From assembly GCF_000613185.1 (NCBI RefSeq), contig NZ_CCBB010000001.1:868001-932000 (forward strand): a DNA stretch of 64,000 nt, read 5' to 3'. Positions within the stretch are counted from its first letter, which is position 1. Each line of letters opens with the position of its first letter. The position numbers and the translations under genes were made by a program. The notes beneath the pieces were generated by a model. That model did no database searches. It worked only from the letters and a program-made list of their open reading frames with translations, and was not told where the DNA came from. Below, one piece after another: positions 35,121 through 43,262 of this stretch. The stretch comes from Mycolicibacterium cosmeticum (GTDB lineage: Bacteria; Actinomycetota; Actinomycetes; Mycobacteriales; Mycobacteriaceae).

Positions 35121-36710
35121 TCAGGACGAGGTGACAGCCGCCTGCCGGACCGCCTGCCGGATGCGGAACTTCTGCACCTTGCCGCTGGCGGTGCGCGGAT
35201 AGTCCTCACCCTCGGGCACCTCGTGCAGCTCCTCCGGCCACTTCTGCCGCGCCACCCCGGCCCGTCCGAAATGGGTCCTGACCTCGTCGAGGGTGGGCAT
35301 CGCGTGGCCGCTGCGCAGTCTCAGCACGGCGGCCACCCGCTCGCCCAGCCGCGTGTCGGGGGCGGCGACCACCGCCGCCTCGGCGATCTGCGGCATGCCC
35401 AGCAGCACCTCTTCCACTTCCAGAGCGCTGATGTTCTCGCCGCCGCGGATGATCAGGTCGGCCGTCCGGTCGGTGATCGTCAGGTAGCCGTCTTCGTCGA
35501 GCACACCGATATCGCCGGTGCGGTACCAGCCGTCGTCGTCGAAGCACTTCGCGGTCAGCGCATCGTCGGTGTAACCCAGGCACAGATCGGGTCCCCTGCT
35601 GAAGATCTCGCCGTCGGGTCCGAGCCGGATCTCCACGCCGGGACGGACATTGCCGTCGGTGTACAGCCTCTTGTCCTCGGGCGCGGTGACGCCCGAGCCG
35701 GTGATGGACGGGTGCTCGGTGCTCCCGTAGGACCGGTAGACGAACAGTCCGTGATCGGCCAGCCGCCGGGTGACGGCGGCGGGTACCGTCGAGCCGCCGA
35801 GGCCCACCGACGTGAACCTCGCCAGATGCTCCTTCGTGAACCGCGGATGGTCCATCAAACTGGTGACGAAATACGGCGGGCCGCCGCCGATGGACAGGCC
35901 CTCGCGCTCGATCAGGTCCAGCACCTTCCCCGGATCCCACACGTCGCACAGGTCGATCGGCGCGCCCTCCAGCACGGGGATGAGGAAGGCGCCGAGCATC
36001 CCGATGAAGTGACCGACCGGCGTCGCGGTCAGCTGACGGCCCCGGTCGGGCGGGTAGTTGTCCAGTAGCTGCCGCGTCTCGAAGCCCAGTGTCTGATGGC
36101 TGTGCACCACTCCCTTGGGCTCCTTCGTGGTTCCCGAGGTGAAGGCGATCAGGGCCGGGGCGGCGGGGTCGGTGGGCAGCGTCTCGGCCAGCGGCGCCTC
36201 GGCGAGCAGGTCGTCGAAGCCGCTGAGCCCATGCTCTTCACGCAAGCGTTCATCGGCCCCCACCAGACCGACGATCGGGATGCCGCGGCACAGGTCGGGC
36301 TGGAATGACATCCGGCCGAACTGTGCGGTGGACAGGTAGACCTTCGGCTTGACCGTGGCGATGATGTGCCCCAGCTCCCTGCGACCGTAGAAATGCACCA
36401 CCGGCACGGTCACCGCACCGAGGAACGCCGACGCCCAGAACGCGACCGCGGCCTCCATCCAGTTCGGCAACTGCAGCACCACCACGTCACCGGGACCCAC
36501 CCCGCGATCGCGCAAACCGGCCGCCAACCGCCTGGCCCGCTGTTCGACATCGCCGAAGGTGCCCGCGTACGGCCGGATCTCCGAGTGCACACAGAAGCCG
36601 ACATCGGGGCCGGCCGCCAGGCCGTCGGCCAGCATCCGGCCGAGGGTTTCGGGCCGCCACCAGCCTTCCGCCACGTACCGTTTGGTCAGGTCACCGGGGA
36701 TGGCACGCAC
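35121..36710 (-). CDS. Acyl-CoA synthetase (AMP-dependent, FadD-type)
   Basis: 529 aa. Adenylate-forming enzyme with an unusual P-loop FTSGTTKEPKG (Lys in the place of the usual Gly), YRSYGSTEHPSITG, DGWYRTGDIGVLDEDGYL, DLIIRGGENISALEVEEVL and C-terminal Lys in TASGKVQKF. It activates a carboxylic acid to its CoA thioester; the YGSTEHP version resembles cyclohexanecarboxylate/benzoate-type ligases, but this is weak evidence. GTG 36710 begins the domain; longer in-frame starts run through the divergent crotonase gene. Half-sites of the GTGAGAAT element lie in the 58-bp gap to that gene. Confidence 0.88.
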   Translation of the reverse strand: MRAIPGDLTKRYVAEGWWRPETLGRMLADGLAAGPDVGFCVHSEIRPYAGTFGDVEQRARRLAAGLRDRGVGPGDVVVLQLPNWMEAAVAFWASAFLGAVTVPVVHFYGRRELGHIIATVKPKVYLSTAQFGRMSFQPDLCRGIPIVGLVGADERLREEHGLSGFDDLLAEAPLAETLPTDPAAPALIAFTSGTTKEPKGVVHSHQTLGFETRQLLDNYPPDRGRQLTATPVGHFIGMLGAFLIPVLEGAPIDLCDVWDPGKVLDLIEREGLSIGGGPPYFVTSLMDHPRFTKEHLARFTSVGLGGSTVPAAVTRRLADHGLFVYRSYGSTEHPSITGSGVTAPEDKRLYTDGNVRPGVEIRLGPDGEIFSRGPDLCLGYTDDALTAKCFDDDGWYRTGDIGVLDEDGYLTITDRTADLIIRGGENISALEVEEVLLGMPQIAEAAVVAAPDTRLGERVAAVLRLRSGHAMPTLDEVRTHFGRAGVARQKWPEELHEVPEGEDYPRTASGKVQKFRIRQAVRQAAVTSS

Positions 36711-36722
36711 CCTGGTGATGCT

Positions 36723-36763
36723 ATTCTCACCTCCCGAGAATGCCAATATCGAATCTGGAGAAT
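36723..36763. promoter_or_regulatory. Cluster of GAGAAT half-sites between divergent fadD and crotonase genes
   Basis: An exact GTGAGAAT half-site read on the minus strand (36723-36730), CCGAGAAT (36734-36741) and TGGAGAAT (36756-36763) on the plus strand. The first two form ATTCTC-N7-GAGAAT. The third overlaps the GGAG ribosome-binding site of the crotonase gene. Confidence 0.5.
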
Positions 36764-36768
36764 GCTTG

Positions 36769-37485
36769 ATGGTCGACCTCGAGATCGAGGACGGATTGGC
36801 GGTCGTCACCATCGACCGCCCGCACGCACGCAATGCCATATCGCTGGACACGATGGACGAACTCGGCAAGGCACTCGACGGAGCCGAGGGTGCGCGGGCG
36901 CTGGTGATCACCGGCGCGGGCGACAAGGCCTTCGTCTCGGGCGGCGACCTCAAGGAACTGGCCGCGCTGCGCACGGAGTCGGAGGCCGCCGCAATGGCCT
37001 GGCGCATGCGCACCATCTGCGATCGGATCGCCGGCTTCCCGGGACCGGTGGTGGCCGCACTCAACGGTCACGCGCTCGGCGGGGGTGCCGAGTTCGCGGT
37101 GGCCGCCGATATCCGGATCGCCGCCGACGACATCAAGATCGGGTTCAACCAGGTGTCGCTGGCGATCATGCCGGCCTGGGGTGGGGCCGAACGCCTCGGC
37201 GCACTGGTCGGCCGCGGCCGCGCTCTGCTGTTGGCCGGCACCGGCCGGGTGCTGCGTGCCGACGATGCCCACCGGATCGGGCTGATCGACGAGGTGGTGC
37301 CGCGCACCGAGTTCGCCGCGCACTGGCGGACCACGGCCCAGCTGTTGGCCCGCCGGCCCGGCGGCGAGATCAAGCGGGTGATCAACGGGACGACGACCAC
37401 CGATGCGGTCGCGGCCTTCGCGAAACTGTGGGTGTCCGACGAACATTGGGCGGCCGCGGACAAGGTGTTCGACAAGGGCAGGTAG
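36769..37485 (+). CDS. Enoyl-CoA hydratase/isomerase (crotonase) family protein
   Basis: 238 aa. The crotonase fold is clear: ITGAGDKAFVSGGDLKEL forms the first half of the oxyanion hole and NGHALGGGAEFAVAADIRIA the second. Of the two catalytic glutamates of classical hydratases, the first is present (Glu108 in GGGAE), but the second position, usually Gln-Pro-Glu, reads Gln-Val-Ser (Ser130). This points to an isomerase, decarboxylase or hydrolase rather than a standard hydratase. The ATG is preceded by GGAG. Divergent from the FadD-type ligase. Confidence 0.88.
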   Translation: MVDLEIEDGLAVVTIDRPHARNAISLDTMDELGKALDGAEGARALVITGAGDKAFVSGGDLKELAALRTESEAAAMAWRMRTICDRIAGFPGPVVAALNGHALGGGAEFAVAADIRIAADDIKIGFNQVSLAIMPAWGGAERLGALVGRGRALLLAGTGRVLRADDAHRIGLIDEVVPRTEFAAHWRTTAQLLARRPGGEIKRVINGTTTTDAVAAFAKLWVSDEHWAAADKVFDKGR

Positions 37486-37504
37486 CCGCACCCTTGTGAC
37501 GAAG

Positions 37505-37546
37505 TAGCCGATCGGCTAGTGTCCGAGCATGGTAGCCGAACGGCTA
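37505..37546. promoter_or_regulatory. Two TAGCCG-NN-CGGCTA operators
   Basis: TAGCCGATCGGCTA (37505-37518) is a perfect palindrome and TAGCCGAACGGCTA (37533-37546) matches it except for the centre. They are 28 bp apart, about 2.7 helical turns, immediately upstream of the membrane-protein/oxidase-like operon. Paired sites suggest a TetR-type repressor; the TetR gene at 39919 is a candidate. Confidence 0.75.
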
Positions 37547-37567
37547 TCACCTTGGAGGCACGTGCCG

Positions 37568-38299
37568 ATGAATGCGTCCACCAGTACAGGGCCTGGTCAT
37601 ACGAGGGGCCAACGCATCCTGTTGTGGACGGCACCGCCGGCCGCGGCGCTGTTCGTCCTCGCCTACCTGCTGTTCCCGCCGTTCACGCCGCCGCTGTCAC
37701 CGGCACTGACGCCGGAGCAGGTGGCGGCGTTCTTCCGGGACAACAACACCGGCATCCTCGGCGTCGTGATCCTGTGCAATCTGATCGCGGGGTCGCTGGT
37801 TCCGCTGTTCGCCGTCACGGCCGTGCAGATGTCGCGCACCACCACCTCCAGCAGCGTGTTCACCTACGCCTACGTCATCTGCGTCGGCGTGGGTACGACG
37901 GCGTTCATCCTCGCCGACTACTGCTGGGGCATGGCCGCGTTCCGGCCCGACCGTGACCCCCAACTGATCAGTCTGCTCAACGACATGGCCTGGTTCTTCT
38001 TCATCGTCCCGGTCGGCACCATCGCCGTGCAGAACATCTGTCTGGCCCTGAGCATCTACCTCGACCGCCGCCCCGACCCGGTCTTTCCGCGCTGGGTGGC
38101 ACATTTCAACATCGCCGTCGCGGTGCTCGTGCTCCCGAGCGCCTTCTCGATCCTGACCACGTCGGGTCCGCTGGCCTGGGACGGATTCATGTCATTCACC
38201 TTGCGGCTCACCGTTTTTGCCGTCTATATCGTGGTGATGTTCCTGGTCTTGCTGCGCACCGTGGGTCGCCAGGGCAGTGAACTGGCGGCGCTGGCATGA
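37568..38299 (+). CDS. Unrecognised multi-span membrane protein
   Basis: 243 aa with about six hydrophobic segments. An N-terminal segment (LLWTAPPAAALFVLAYLLF) is followed by LTPEQVAAFFRDNNTGILGVVILCNLIAGSL, then AWFFFIVPVGTIAVQNICLALSIYLDRRPDPVFPRWVAHFNIAV. It shares layout and short motifs with the next product, so the two are probably paralogues. ATG 37568 is nine bases after GGAGG. First gene of a four-gene coupled operon with oxidase III/IV-like subunits; function unknown. Confidence 0.75.
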   Translation: MNASTSTGPGHTRGQRILLWTAPPAAALFVLAYLLFPPFTPPLSPALTPEQVAAFFRDNNTGILGVVILCNLIAGSLVPLFAVTAVQMSRTTTSSSVFTYAYVICVGVGTTAFILADYCWGMAAFRPDRDPQLISLLNDMAWFFFIVPVGTIAVQNICLALSIYLDRRPDPVFPRWVAHFNIAVAVLVLPSAFSILTTSGPLAWDGFMSFTLRLTVFAVYIVVMFLVLLRTVGRQGSELAALA

Positions 38300-39048
38300 C
38301 AGCACCCAAGAAGCTCGACCAGTGGATCGCCTTCTGGAGCGTGCCCGCCTTCTTCACCCTCTTCGGCATCGTGTTCGTCCCGCTCAGCTGGATGATGCCG
38401 CCGCGCTCCCCCAGCAGTTCCGCCCCACAGATCATCCAGTTCATGCAGTCCCACACGCTGCTGACCGCATGTGTGATCCTGACGCTCTGCTTCGGTTTGG
38501 CGCCGGTGTCCAACGCGATGTACCTGATCCAGATCAAGCGGATGTCGGTCAGCCCGGTGTTCCGGTACACGCTCATGGTCGGCTCCATGACCGGGGTGAT
38601 CGTCGGCATGTTGTTCCCGATGTTCTGTTTCGGACTGGGGGCGTTCCGCGCCGGCTACGACCCGTCGGTCCTGGCCATGCTCTACGACTTCGGCTATCTG
38701 GCGTTCATCGGTTCGTTGGGCTGCTTCTGTGTCATGTGGATGGCCTTCGGCCTGGCGATCATCCTGGACGAGAACAGCATTCTGCCGAAATGGCTTGGCT
38801 ACTACACCGTTTGGCAGTATGTCTCCGAACTGATGGCCGCACCCGTCTGGATCGCCAAATCGGGCCCGTTCGCCTGGAACGGTCTGATGACGTTCTGGTT
38901 CGCGATGGTCGTCTACGTGCCCTGGCAAATCGTCGTCTATGTGTGCATCTACCGCTCCATCCGGGCACAACCGGACGACGAGCTCGAAAATGCCTGGCGG
39001 GCAACGTCGGAACCGCTGCCCCAACTCCGCAGGACGGCGAACACATGA
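38296..39048 (+). CDS. Unrecognised multi-span membrane protein, paralogue of the preceding gene
   Basis: 250 aa with six predicted spans. Its layout parallels the upstream product: WSVPAFFTLFGIVFVPLSWMMPP, then SAPQIIQFMQSHTLLTACVILTLCFGLAPVS, a GLAIILDENSILPKWLGYYTVWQYVSE segment corresponding to the IYLDRRPDPVFPRWVAHFN segment, and SGPFAWNGLMTFW corresponding to SGPLAWDGFMSF. Overlaps the upstream stop and the downstream start (ATGA at both junctions). Function unknown. Confidence 0.75.
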   Translation: MTAPKKLDQWIAFWSVPAFFTLFGIVFVPLSWMMPPRSPSSSAPQIIQFMQSHTLLTACVILTLCFGLAPVSNAMYLIQIKRMSVSPVFRYTLMVGSMTGVIVGMLFPMFCFGLGAFRAGYDPSVLAMLYDFGYLAFIGSLGCFCVMWMAFGLAIILDENSILPKWLGYYTVWQYVSELMAAPVWIAKSGPFAWNGLMTFWFAMVVYVPWQIVVYVCIYRSIRAQPDDELENAWRATSEPLPQLRRTANT

Positions 39049-39629
39049 CCCGTGCCGTCGCCGCCGATTCACGTAGGTCACAGGCGGCCGGTCACCTCCC
39101 CGGCGAAGGGAGCATGTGGTTCTTCGTCATCGGTGACCTGCTCATCTTCGGCGGCTATTTCGTGGGCTACATGTATTTCCGCGCCCAGGAGCACGCCGTG
39201 TTCTTGGCCGCTCAGGCCCGGCTGAATGTGGTTGTGGGCGCGGTGAACACGATCATGTTGCTGACCAGTTCACTGTTCGTGGCGCTGGGTGTCGCGGCCG
39301 CCCGCACCGGCCGGGCGCGGGACGCGGCCCGACTGCTCGGCGTGGGGTGGGCGTTCGGCGCCGCCTTTCCCCTGCTGAAGCTGTTGGAGTACGTGCCGGA
39401 GATCACCGCCGGCCTGACACCGGGAACGAACGCGTTCTTCATGTTCTATTTCGTGATGACGGGCCTGCACCTGTGCCACGTGCTGTTGGGCCTGGTGATC
39501 CTGGGCTTCGTCATCCGCAATCTGCTTGCACAACCGAGGCTTTCGTTCGTGGAGACCGGTGCCACCTACTGGCACATGGTCGACGTGCTGTGGTTGATCC
39601 TGTTCGCCTTGCTCTATCTGATGAGGTGA
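39045..39629 (+). CDS. Cytochrome c oxidase subunit III-like (NorE-type) protein
   Basis: 194 aa with five hydrophobic spans. The subunit III pattern is clear: PGEGSMWFFVIGDLLIFGGYFVGYMYFRAQEH, then FFMFYFVMTGLHLCHVLLGLVILGFVI and the final YWHMVDVLWLILFALLYLMR. Five-span subunit III proteins of this size are the NorE type that accompany nitric-oxide reductases or alternative oxidases. No catalytic haem-copper subunit I is encoded anywhere in the window. Coupled to neighbours by ATGA and GTGA overlaps. Confidence 0.85.
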   Translation: MTRAVAADSRRSQAAGHLPGEGSMWFFVIGDLLIFGGYFVGYMYFRAQEHAVFLAAQARLNVVVGAVNTIMLLTSSLFVALGVAAARTGRARDAARLLGVGWAFGAAFPLLKLLEYVPEITAGLTPGTNAFFMFYFVMTGLHLCHVLLGLVILGFVIRNLLAQPRLSFVETGATYWHMVDVLWLILFALLYLMR

Positions 39630-39910
39630 CCGTGCTGTCCTACCTGCGCAACCCGCTGACGACGGTGTGGGCGGTGCTCACCGCCGTCACCCTGGCGTCC
39701 TGGCTCACCGCTCGCGACGGTGGCGCGGCGCATCGGCTGAATGCGCCGATCACGGTGATCGTGCTGACCATGGCAATGGTGAAGGCTTTTCTGGTGATCT
39801 GGCATTTCATGGAGGTGCGCCACGCCCCCACTTGGCTGCGCGCCACCATGGTCGGTTGGCTGGTCGGGCTCTTCGCCTCGTTGCTGGGAGTCTATTTCGC
39901 CGCCGCGTAG
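39626..39910 (+). CDS. Cytochrome c oxidase subunit IV-like (NorF-type) protein
   Basis: 94 aa with three hydrophobic segments: TVWAVLTAVTLASWLT, ITVIVLTMAMVKAFLVIWHFMEVRHAPTWLR and VGWLVGLFASLLGVYF. The KAFLVIWHFMEVRHAP sequence is the hallmark of prokaryotic subunit IV/NorF proteins. GTG 39626 overlaps the upstream stop; GTG 39632 is an alternative. A GC-rich hairpin follows immediately. Confidence 0.82.
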   Translation: MTVLSYLRNPLTTVWAVLTAVTLASWLTARDGGAAHRLNAPITVIVLTMAMVKAFLVIWHFMEVRHAPTWLRATMVGWLVGLFASLLGVYFAAA

Positions 39911-39929
39911 CCGCGCCGCTACGGCGCGG
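39911..39929. terminator. Short GC hairpin between convergent genes
   Basis: CCGCGCCG and CGGCGCGG pair perfectly around CTA, directly after the subunit IV stop and overlapping the 3' end of the TetR gene. It may terminate transcription on both strands. Confidence 0.5.
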
Positions 39930-40584
39930 TCGCGACCACCTCGGACACCCCGTCCTGGATCCGCAACAGCCGGCCGTCGGGCAGCGGAATCTCCAGCGGC
40001 TGCGGCTCACCTTCGAGCCAGCGCAGCCAGCGCTCCACGAAGTCCAGCGTCTCGGCGTGCCCCGCCGACATGCCCAGCTCCTGCTCCATCACCAGCACCC
40101 GGGACAGGCTGGTGGCGAACACCGTCCACACCACCGGCGGCACCTCGGAGGTGTCCACCCCGTAGCGATCCAGCGCCGCCGTCACCGCGATGCGCTGATC
40201 CTCGCGGAAACGTTCGGCGAAATAACCGATCTCGGCGCGCAGCGCCTTGCGATGGTTGGCCAGGCCCATGAACTCCATCGTCAGCCGGGTGGCCGCCGGG
40301 TCGGTGCCGAATCGCCACAGCGCCCACAGTGGTTGCGCGGACTGCAGGGCGGCGGCCTGCACCGCGAGCCCCTCCTCGGCGCGGCGGCGGAACACCGCCA
40401 GGAACAAGTCGTCCATGGTGCGGAAGTAGTAGTGCACCAACTGCGGTTTGAGACCGGCCTTGTCGGCGACGCGGCGCGAGGTGACAGCGGCGTAGCCGTC
40501 TTCGAGCATCAGCACCTCGGCAGCATCGAGCAGGACGCCGCGATTCTTGGCGTCCGGCGCCCCGATCCTGCGCGATGTCGTCAT
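39919..40584 (-). CDS. TetR-family regulator
   Basis: 221 aa. The N-terminal helix-turn-helix is typical (GVLLDAAEVLMLEDGYAAVTSRRVADKAGLKPQLVHYYFRTMDDLFLAVFRR). The ligand domain is unassigned. ATG 40584 begins just before the DNA-binding domain. It is divergent from a P450 gene across 150 bp and convergent with the oxidase-like operon, so either could be its target. No TAGCCG palindrome occurs at its own promoter. Confidence 0.88.
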   Translation of the reverse strand: MTTSRRIGAPDAKNRGVLLDAAEVLMLEDGYAAVTSRRVADKAGLKPQLVHYYFRTMDDLFLAVFRRRAEEGLAVQAAALQSAQPLWALWRFGTDPAATRLTMEFMGLANHRKALRAEIGYFAERFREDQRIAVTAALDRYGVDTSEVPPVVWTVFATSLSRVLVMEQELGMSAGHAETLDFVERWLRWLEGEPQPLEIPLPDGRLLRIQDGVSEVVATAP

Positions 40585-40734
40585 GCTCTCCCCAGTGTGT
40601 GCTCGCGTGCCCCGATGGTAGCGACCCGTGCACGCGGTGATCTTGACCACGACTCTATGCCCATGCTAAGCAGGTGCACAGCACTTTGCGGTAACGCGTT
40701 TGGCCAATCCCACCCAGCCCCGGGAGCACCGAAG

Positions 40735-42015
40735 ATGACGACCGATTACGCCACGCTGGATTTCCTCACCGATCAGTCGCTGGTCCCGGACCCATACCCG
40801 TACTTCGACTACCTCCGGGAGCGCAATCCGGTGCTGGAGGTACCGCCGTGGGGCGTCATCGCCGTCACCGGGTACGAGGAGGCCGTCGCCGTCTACAAGG
40901 ACACCGAAAACTTCTCCAACGCGATCGCCGTCGGCGGCCCCTTCCCGCCGTTACCGTTCACCCCGGAAGGCGACGACATCTCCGAACAGCTGGAGGCGCA
41001 TCGGCATCTGCTGCCGATGTTCGAGCACATGGTCACCATGGACCCGCCCGACCACACCAAGGCCCGCTCCCTGCTCAACCGACTGCTCACCCCGAGCCGG
41101 TTGAAGGAGAACGAGGACTTCATGTGGCGACTTGCCGACAACCAGCTCGACGAGTTCCTGTCCAACGGCCGTTGTGAGTTCCTCGCCGAATACGCAAAAC
41201 CGTTCTCGCTGTTGGTGATCGCCGACCTGCTCGGCGTGCCCGAAGAGGACCACCGGGAGTTCCGCACCGTGCTCGGCGCCGACCGGCCCGGTGCACGCGT
41301 GGGCTCCCTGGAAGGCGAGGTCGTCGCCGAGAACCCGCTGCAGTTCCTCGACGACAAGTTCGTCGCCTATCTGCAGGAGCGGCGCGCGGCACCGCGCGAT
41401 GACGTGCTCACGTCGCTGGCCACCGCGCTCTATCCCGATGGCTCGGTGCCCGAGGTGATCGACGTCGTCCGCTCGGCGACGTTCCTGTTCGCCGCCGGGC
41501 AGGAGACCACCACCAAACTGCTCAGCGCCGCCATGCGGGTGCTGGCCGAGCACCCCGAGGTGGCCGACAAACTGCGCAAGGACCGGACCCTCATCCCGAC
41601 CTTCGTGGAGGAATCGCTGCGCCTGGAAAGCCCGGTCAAATGCGACTTCCGGCTCGCCCGGCGCACGACCCGGATCGGTGACGTGCAGATCCCGGCCGGC
41701 GGCATGGTCATGGTGCTGCCCGGGGCGGTCAACCGGGACCCGCGGCGATTCGACCACCCGCACGAATTCCGCCTGGACCGCAAGAACGTCCGCGAGCACA
41801 TGGCGTTCGGCCGCGGCGTGCACTCCTGCCCGGGCGGGCCGCTGGCCCGGGTGGAAGGCCGCGTCTCGCTGGAGCGGATCCTGGACCGGATGGCCGATAT
41901 CGCCGTCGACACCGACGCGCACGGTCCGGTCGGCGGCCGGACTTTCAGCTACGAGCCGACCTTCGTGCTGCGCGGCCTGACGGAACTGAACATCACCTTC
42001 ACCCCGGCCGGATAG
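40735..42015 (+). CDS. Cytochrome P450
   Basis: 426 aa. I-helix AGQETTT, ExxR in EESLRLE, and haem-binding FGRGVHSCPGG with proximal Cys365. A bacterial class I, soluble P450 needing ferredoxin; no ferredoxin gene is adjacent, but one lies at 61250. The His in the haem loop and the PVKCDFRLARRTT motif are common in mycobacterial CYPs of unknown substrate. ATG 40735 follows CGGGAGCACCGAAG; the long upstream in-frame extension runs through two other genes and is rejected. Confidence 0.92.
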   Translation: MTTDYATLDFLTDQSLVPDPYPYFDYLRERNPVLEVPPWGVIAVTGYEEAVAVYKDTENFSNAIAVGGPFPPLPFTPEGDDISEQLEAHRHLLPMFEHMVTMDPPDHTKARSLLNRLLTPSRLKENEDFMWRLADNQLDEFLSNGRCEFLAEYAKPFSLLVIADLLGVPEEDHREFRTVLGADRPGARVGSLEGEVVAENPLQFLDDKFVAYLQERRAAPRDDVLTSLATALYPDGSVPEVIDVVRSATFLFAAGQETTTKLLSAAMRVLAEHPEVADKLRKDRTLIPTFVEESLRLESPVKCDFRLARRTTRIGDVQIPAGGMVMVLPGAVNRDPRRFDHPHEFRLDRKNVREHMAFGRGVHSCPGGPLARVEGRVSLERILDRMADIAVDTDAHGPVGGRTFSYEPTFVLRGLTELNITFTPAG

Positions 42016-42044
42016 CCCGGCTCGCCACCGGCCGATCGGAGCTC

Positions 42045-42058
42045 ATCCCCCGGGGGAT
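42045..42058. promoter_or_regulatory. GC palindrome directly before the TetR gene
   Basis: ATCCCCCGGGGGAT is a perfect 14-bp palindrome ending one base before the ATG of the TetR gene and 29 bp after the P450 stop. It could be an autoregulatory operator, or a hairpin hiding the ribosome-binding site. Confidence 0.55.
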
Positions 42059-42059
42059 A

Positions 42060-42677
42060 ATGGACGCCGTGACGTCCCCCGGCGCCGAATCCGGCGCAAC
42101 CCGGCGCCGGATCCTGGACGCCGCGCTCGAGCTGGCCTCCACCACCGGGCTGCGCAAGTACTCCATGGAGCAGATCGCGCGGACCGCCAAAATCGGCCGG
42201 GCCACGCTGTACCTGTACTTCAACGGCAAGGACGCGCTGATCGCCGCGCTGGTCGAAACCGAGTTGGCGCGCTATTTCGCCGGGATCCAGTCCGTGATCG
42301 ACGGCTACCAGGACGCCGACGACCGCCTGGTGCACGGATTCGCCGCGGCGTACCGGCTGCTGCGCGACCACCCCGCGTTCACCACGGTGCTGCGCGTCAA
42401 CCCCGAACTGCTCACGCCCTACCTGATCGCCGAGAATTCGCGGGCGATGGATCTGGCCCGCGGCTTCGTGTACTCGGTGATCCGGCCCGGTGACCTACCC
42501 GACGAGCTGCGCGCCCAGTTCGCCGAACATGTTGCGCGAACCATTCATTCGTTCATCCTCATCCCCGGCGGGGTGCTGGCCCTGGACACCACCGGTGGAC
42601 CCGAGGGGTACGCCCGGCGCTTTCTGCTGCCGGTACGCAAGGCGTTGGCCGCCGACAGTCAGATCCGCTTCATGTAG
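42060..42677 (+). CDS. TetR-family regulator
   Basis: 205 aa. Helix-turn-helix: RRRILDAALELASTTGLRKYSMEQIARTAKIGRATLYLYFNGKDALIAALVETEL. C-terminal ligand domain unassigned. It follows the P450 gene on the same strand by 44 bp with a palindrome in the gap, so it may be cotranscribed with or regulate the P450. Its last 19 bases overlap the convergent secreted-protein gene. Confidence 0.88.
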   Translation: MDAVTSPGAESGATRRRILDAALELASTTGLRKYSMEQIARTAKIGRATLYLYFNGKDALIAALVETELARYFAGIQSVIDGYQDADDRLVHGFAAAYRLLRDHPAFTTVLRVNPELLTPYLIAENSRAMDLARGFVYSVIRPGDLPDELRAQFAEHVARTIHSFILIPGGVLALDTTGGPEGYARRFLLPVRKALAADSQIRFM

Positions 42678-43168
42678 AAGGGCATCTCGACGACCGGCCA
42701 CTGGTTGCGGCCGCACGAACCGCTCGGGCCGACGGTCTTGTCCTGGCCGGTGTACTCCTGGGCTCCGACGTCCACATGCCCGTCGGCGCCCACCGGGTAG
42801 ATCTTGTAGATCTGCAGTCCTTCCACCGGAACGCCGTCGGCGCAGAATCGCCAGTTGGGCACCGCCCGCTTGACGTACCACAACCCATTGGTGGTGTAGA
42901 TCGGGGCGGTCCAGCCGGCGTCGCTGGTGACCGTTCCGACACAGTCGGTGGGCGACGTGCACTGCGTCGAGACGGTCCAGGTGCTGCGTACCGACGGCTG
43001 ATCTTCGTAACGCTGATTCACCTGCGCCCATTCACCATTGGACGACGTCGCGAAGGTTCCGTTGATGCCCCACTCCGGCGCCGCCCCGGCAGGCACCGCG
43101 CCGGCGAGCGCAGTGCCTGTCACGCATGCCCACATCACGGCGACCGCGGCGACTTTACTGCCCAACAT
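42659..43168 (-). CDS. Secreted protein of mycobacterial Trp-rich type, unknown function
   Basis: 169 aa. Signal peptide MLGSKVAAVAVMWACVTGTALAGAVPAGAAPEW (cleavage after GAA). The mature part reads WGINGTFATSSNGEWAQVNQRYEDQPSVRSTWTVSTQC...GTVTSDAGW, with six cysteines likely to form disulfides. The N-G-x-[FY] ... TW.....C layout recurs in the secreted protein at 44100, suggesting distant paralogy. ATG 43168 has GGAGC upstream. Function unknown; probably cell-wall associated or secreted. Confidence 0.75.
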   Translation of the reverse strand: MLGSKVAAVAVMWACVTGTALAGAVPAGAAPEWGINGTFATSSNGEWAQVNQRYEDQPSVRSTWTVSTQCTSPTDCVGTVTSDAGWTAPIYTTNGLWYVKRAVPNWRFCADGVPVEGLQIYKIYPVGADGHVDVGAQEYTGQDKTVGPSGSCGRNQWPVVEMPFYMKRI

Positions 43169-43262
43169 CGATCGAGCTCCTCTGGTCCGGACCGCACATG
43201 TCCTCGGAACATTCTTCTCCAAAGGAGAGAGTTTCGTTTCCGTTTGTGCGAAAGTAGACGGT

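Noticed and set aside
39667..40734. Extending the P450 at 40735 upstream to 39667
   Set aside because: The extension runs through the subunit IV gene and the divergent TetR gene; the P450 fold begins at MTTDYATLDFL.
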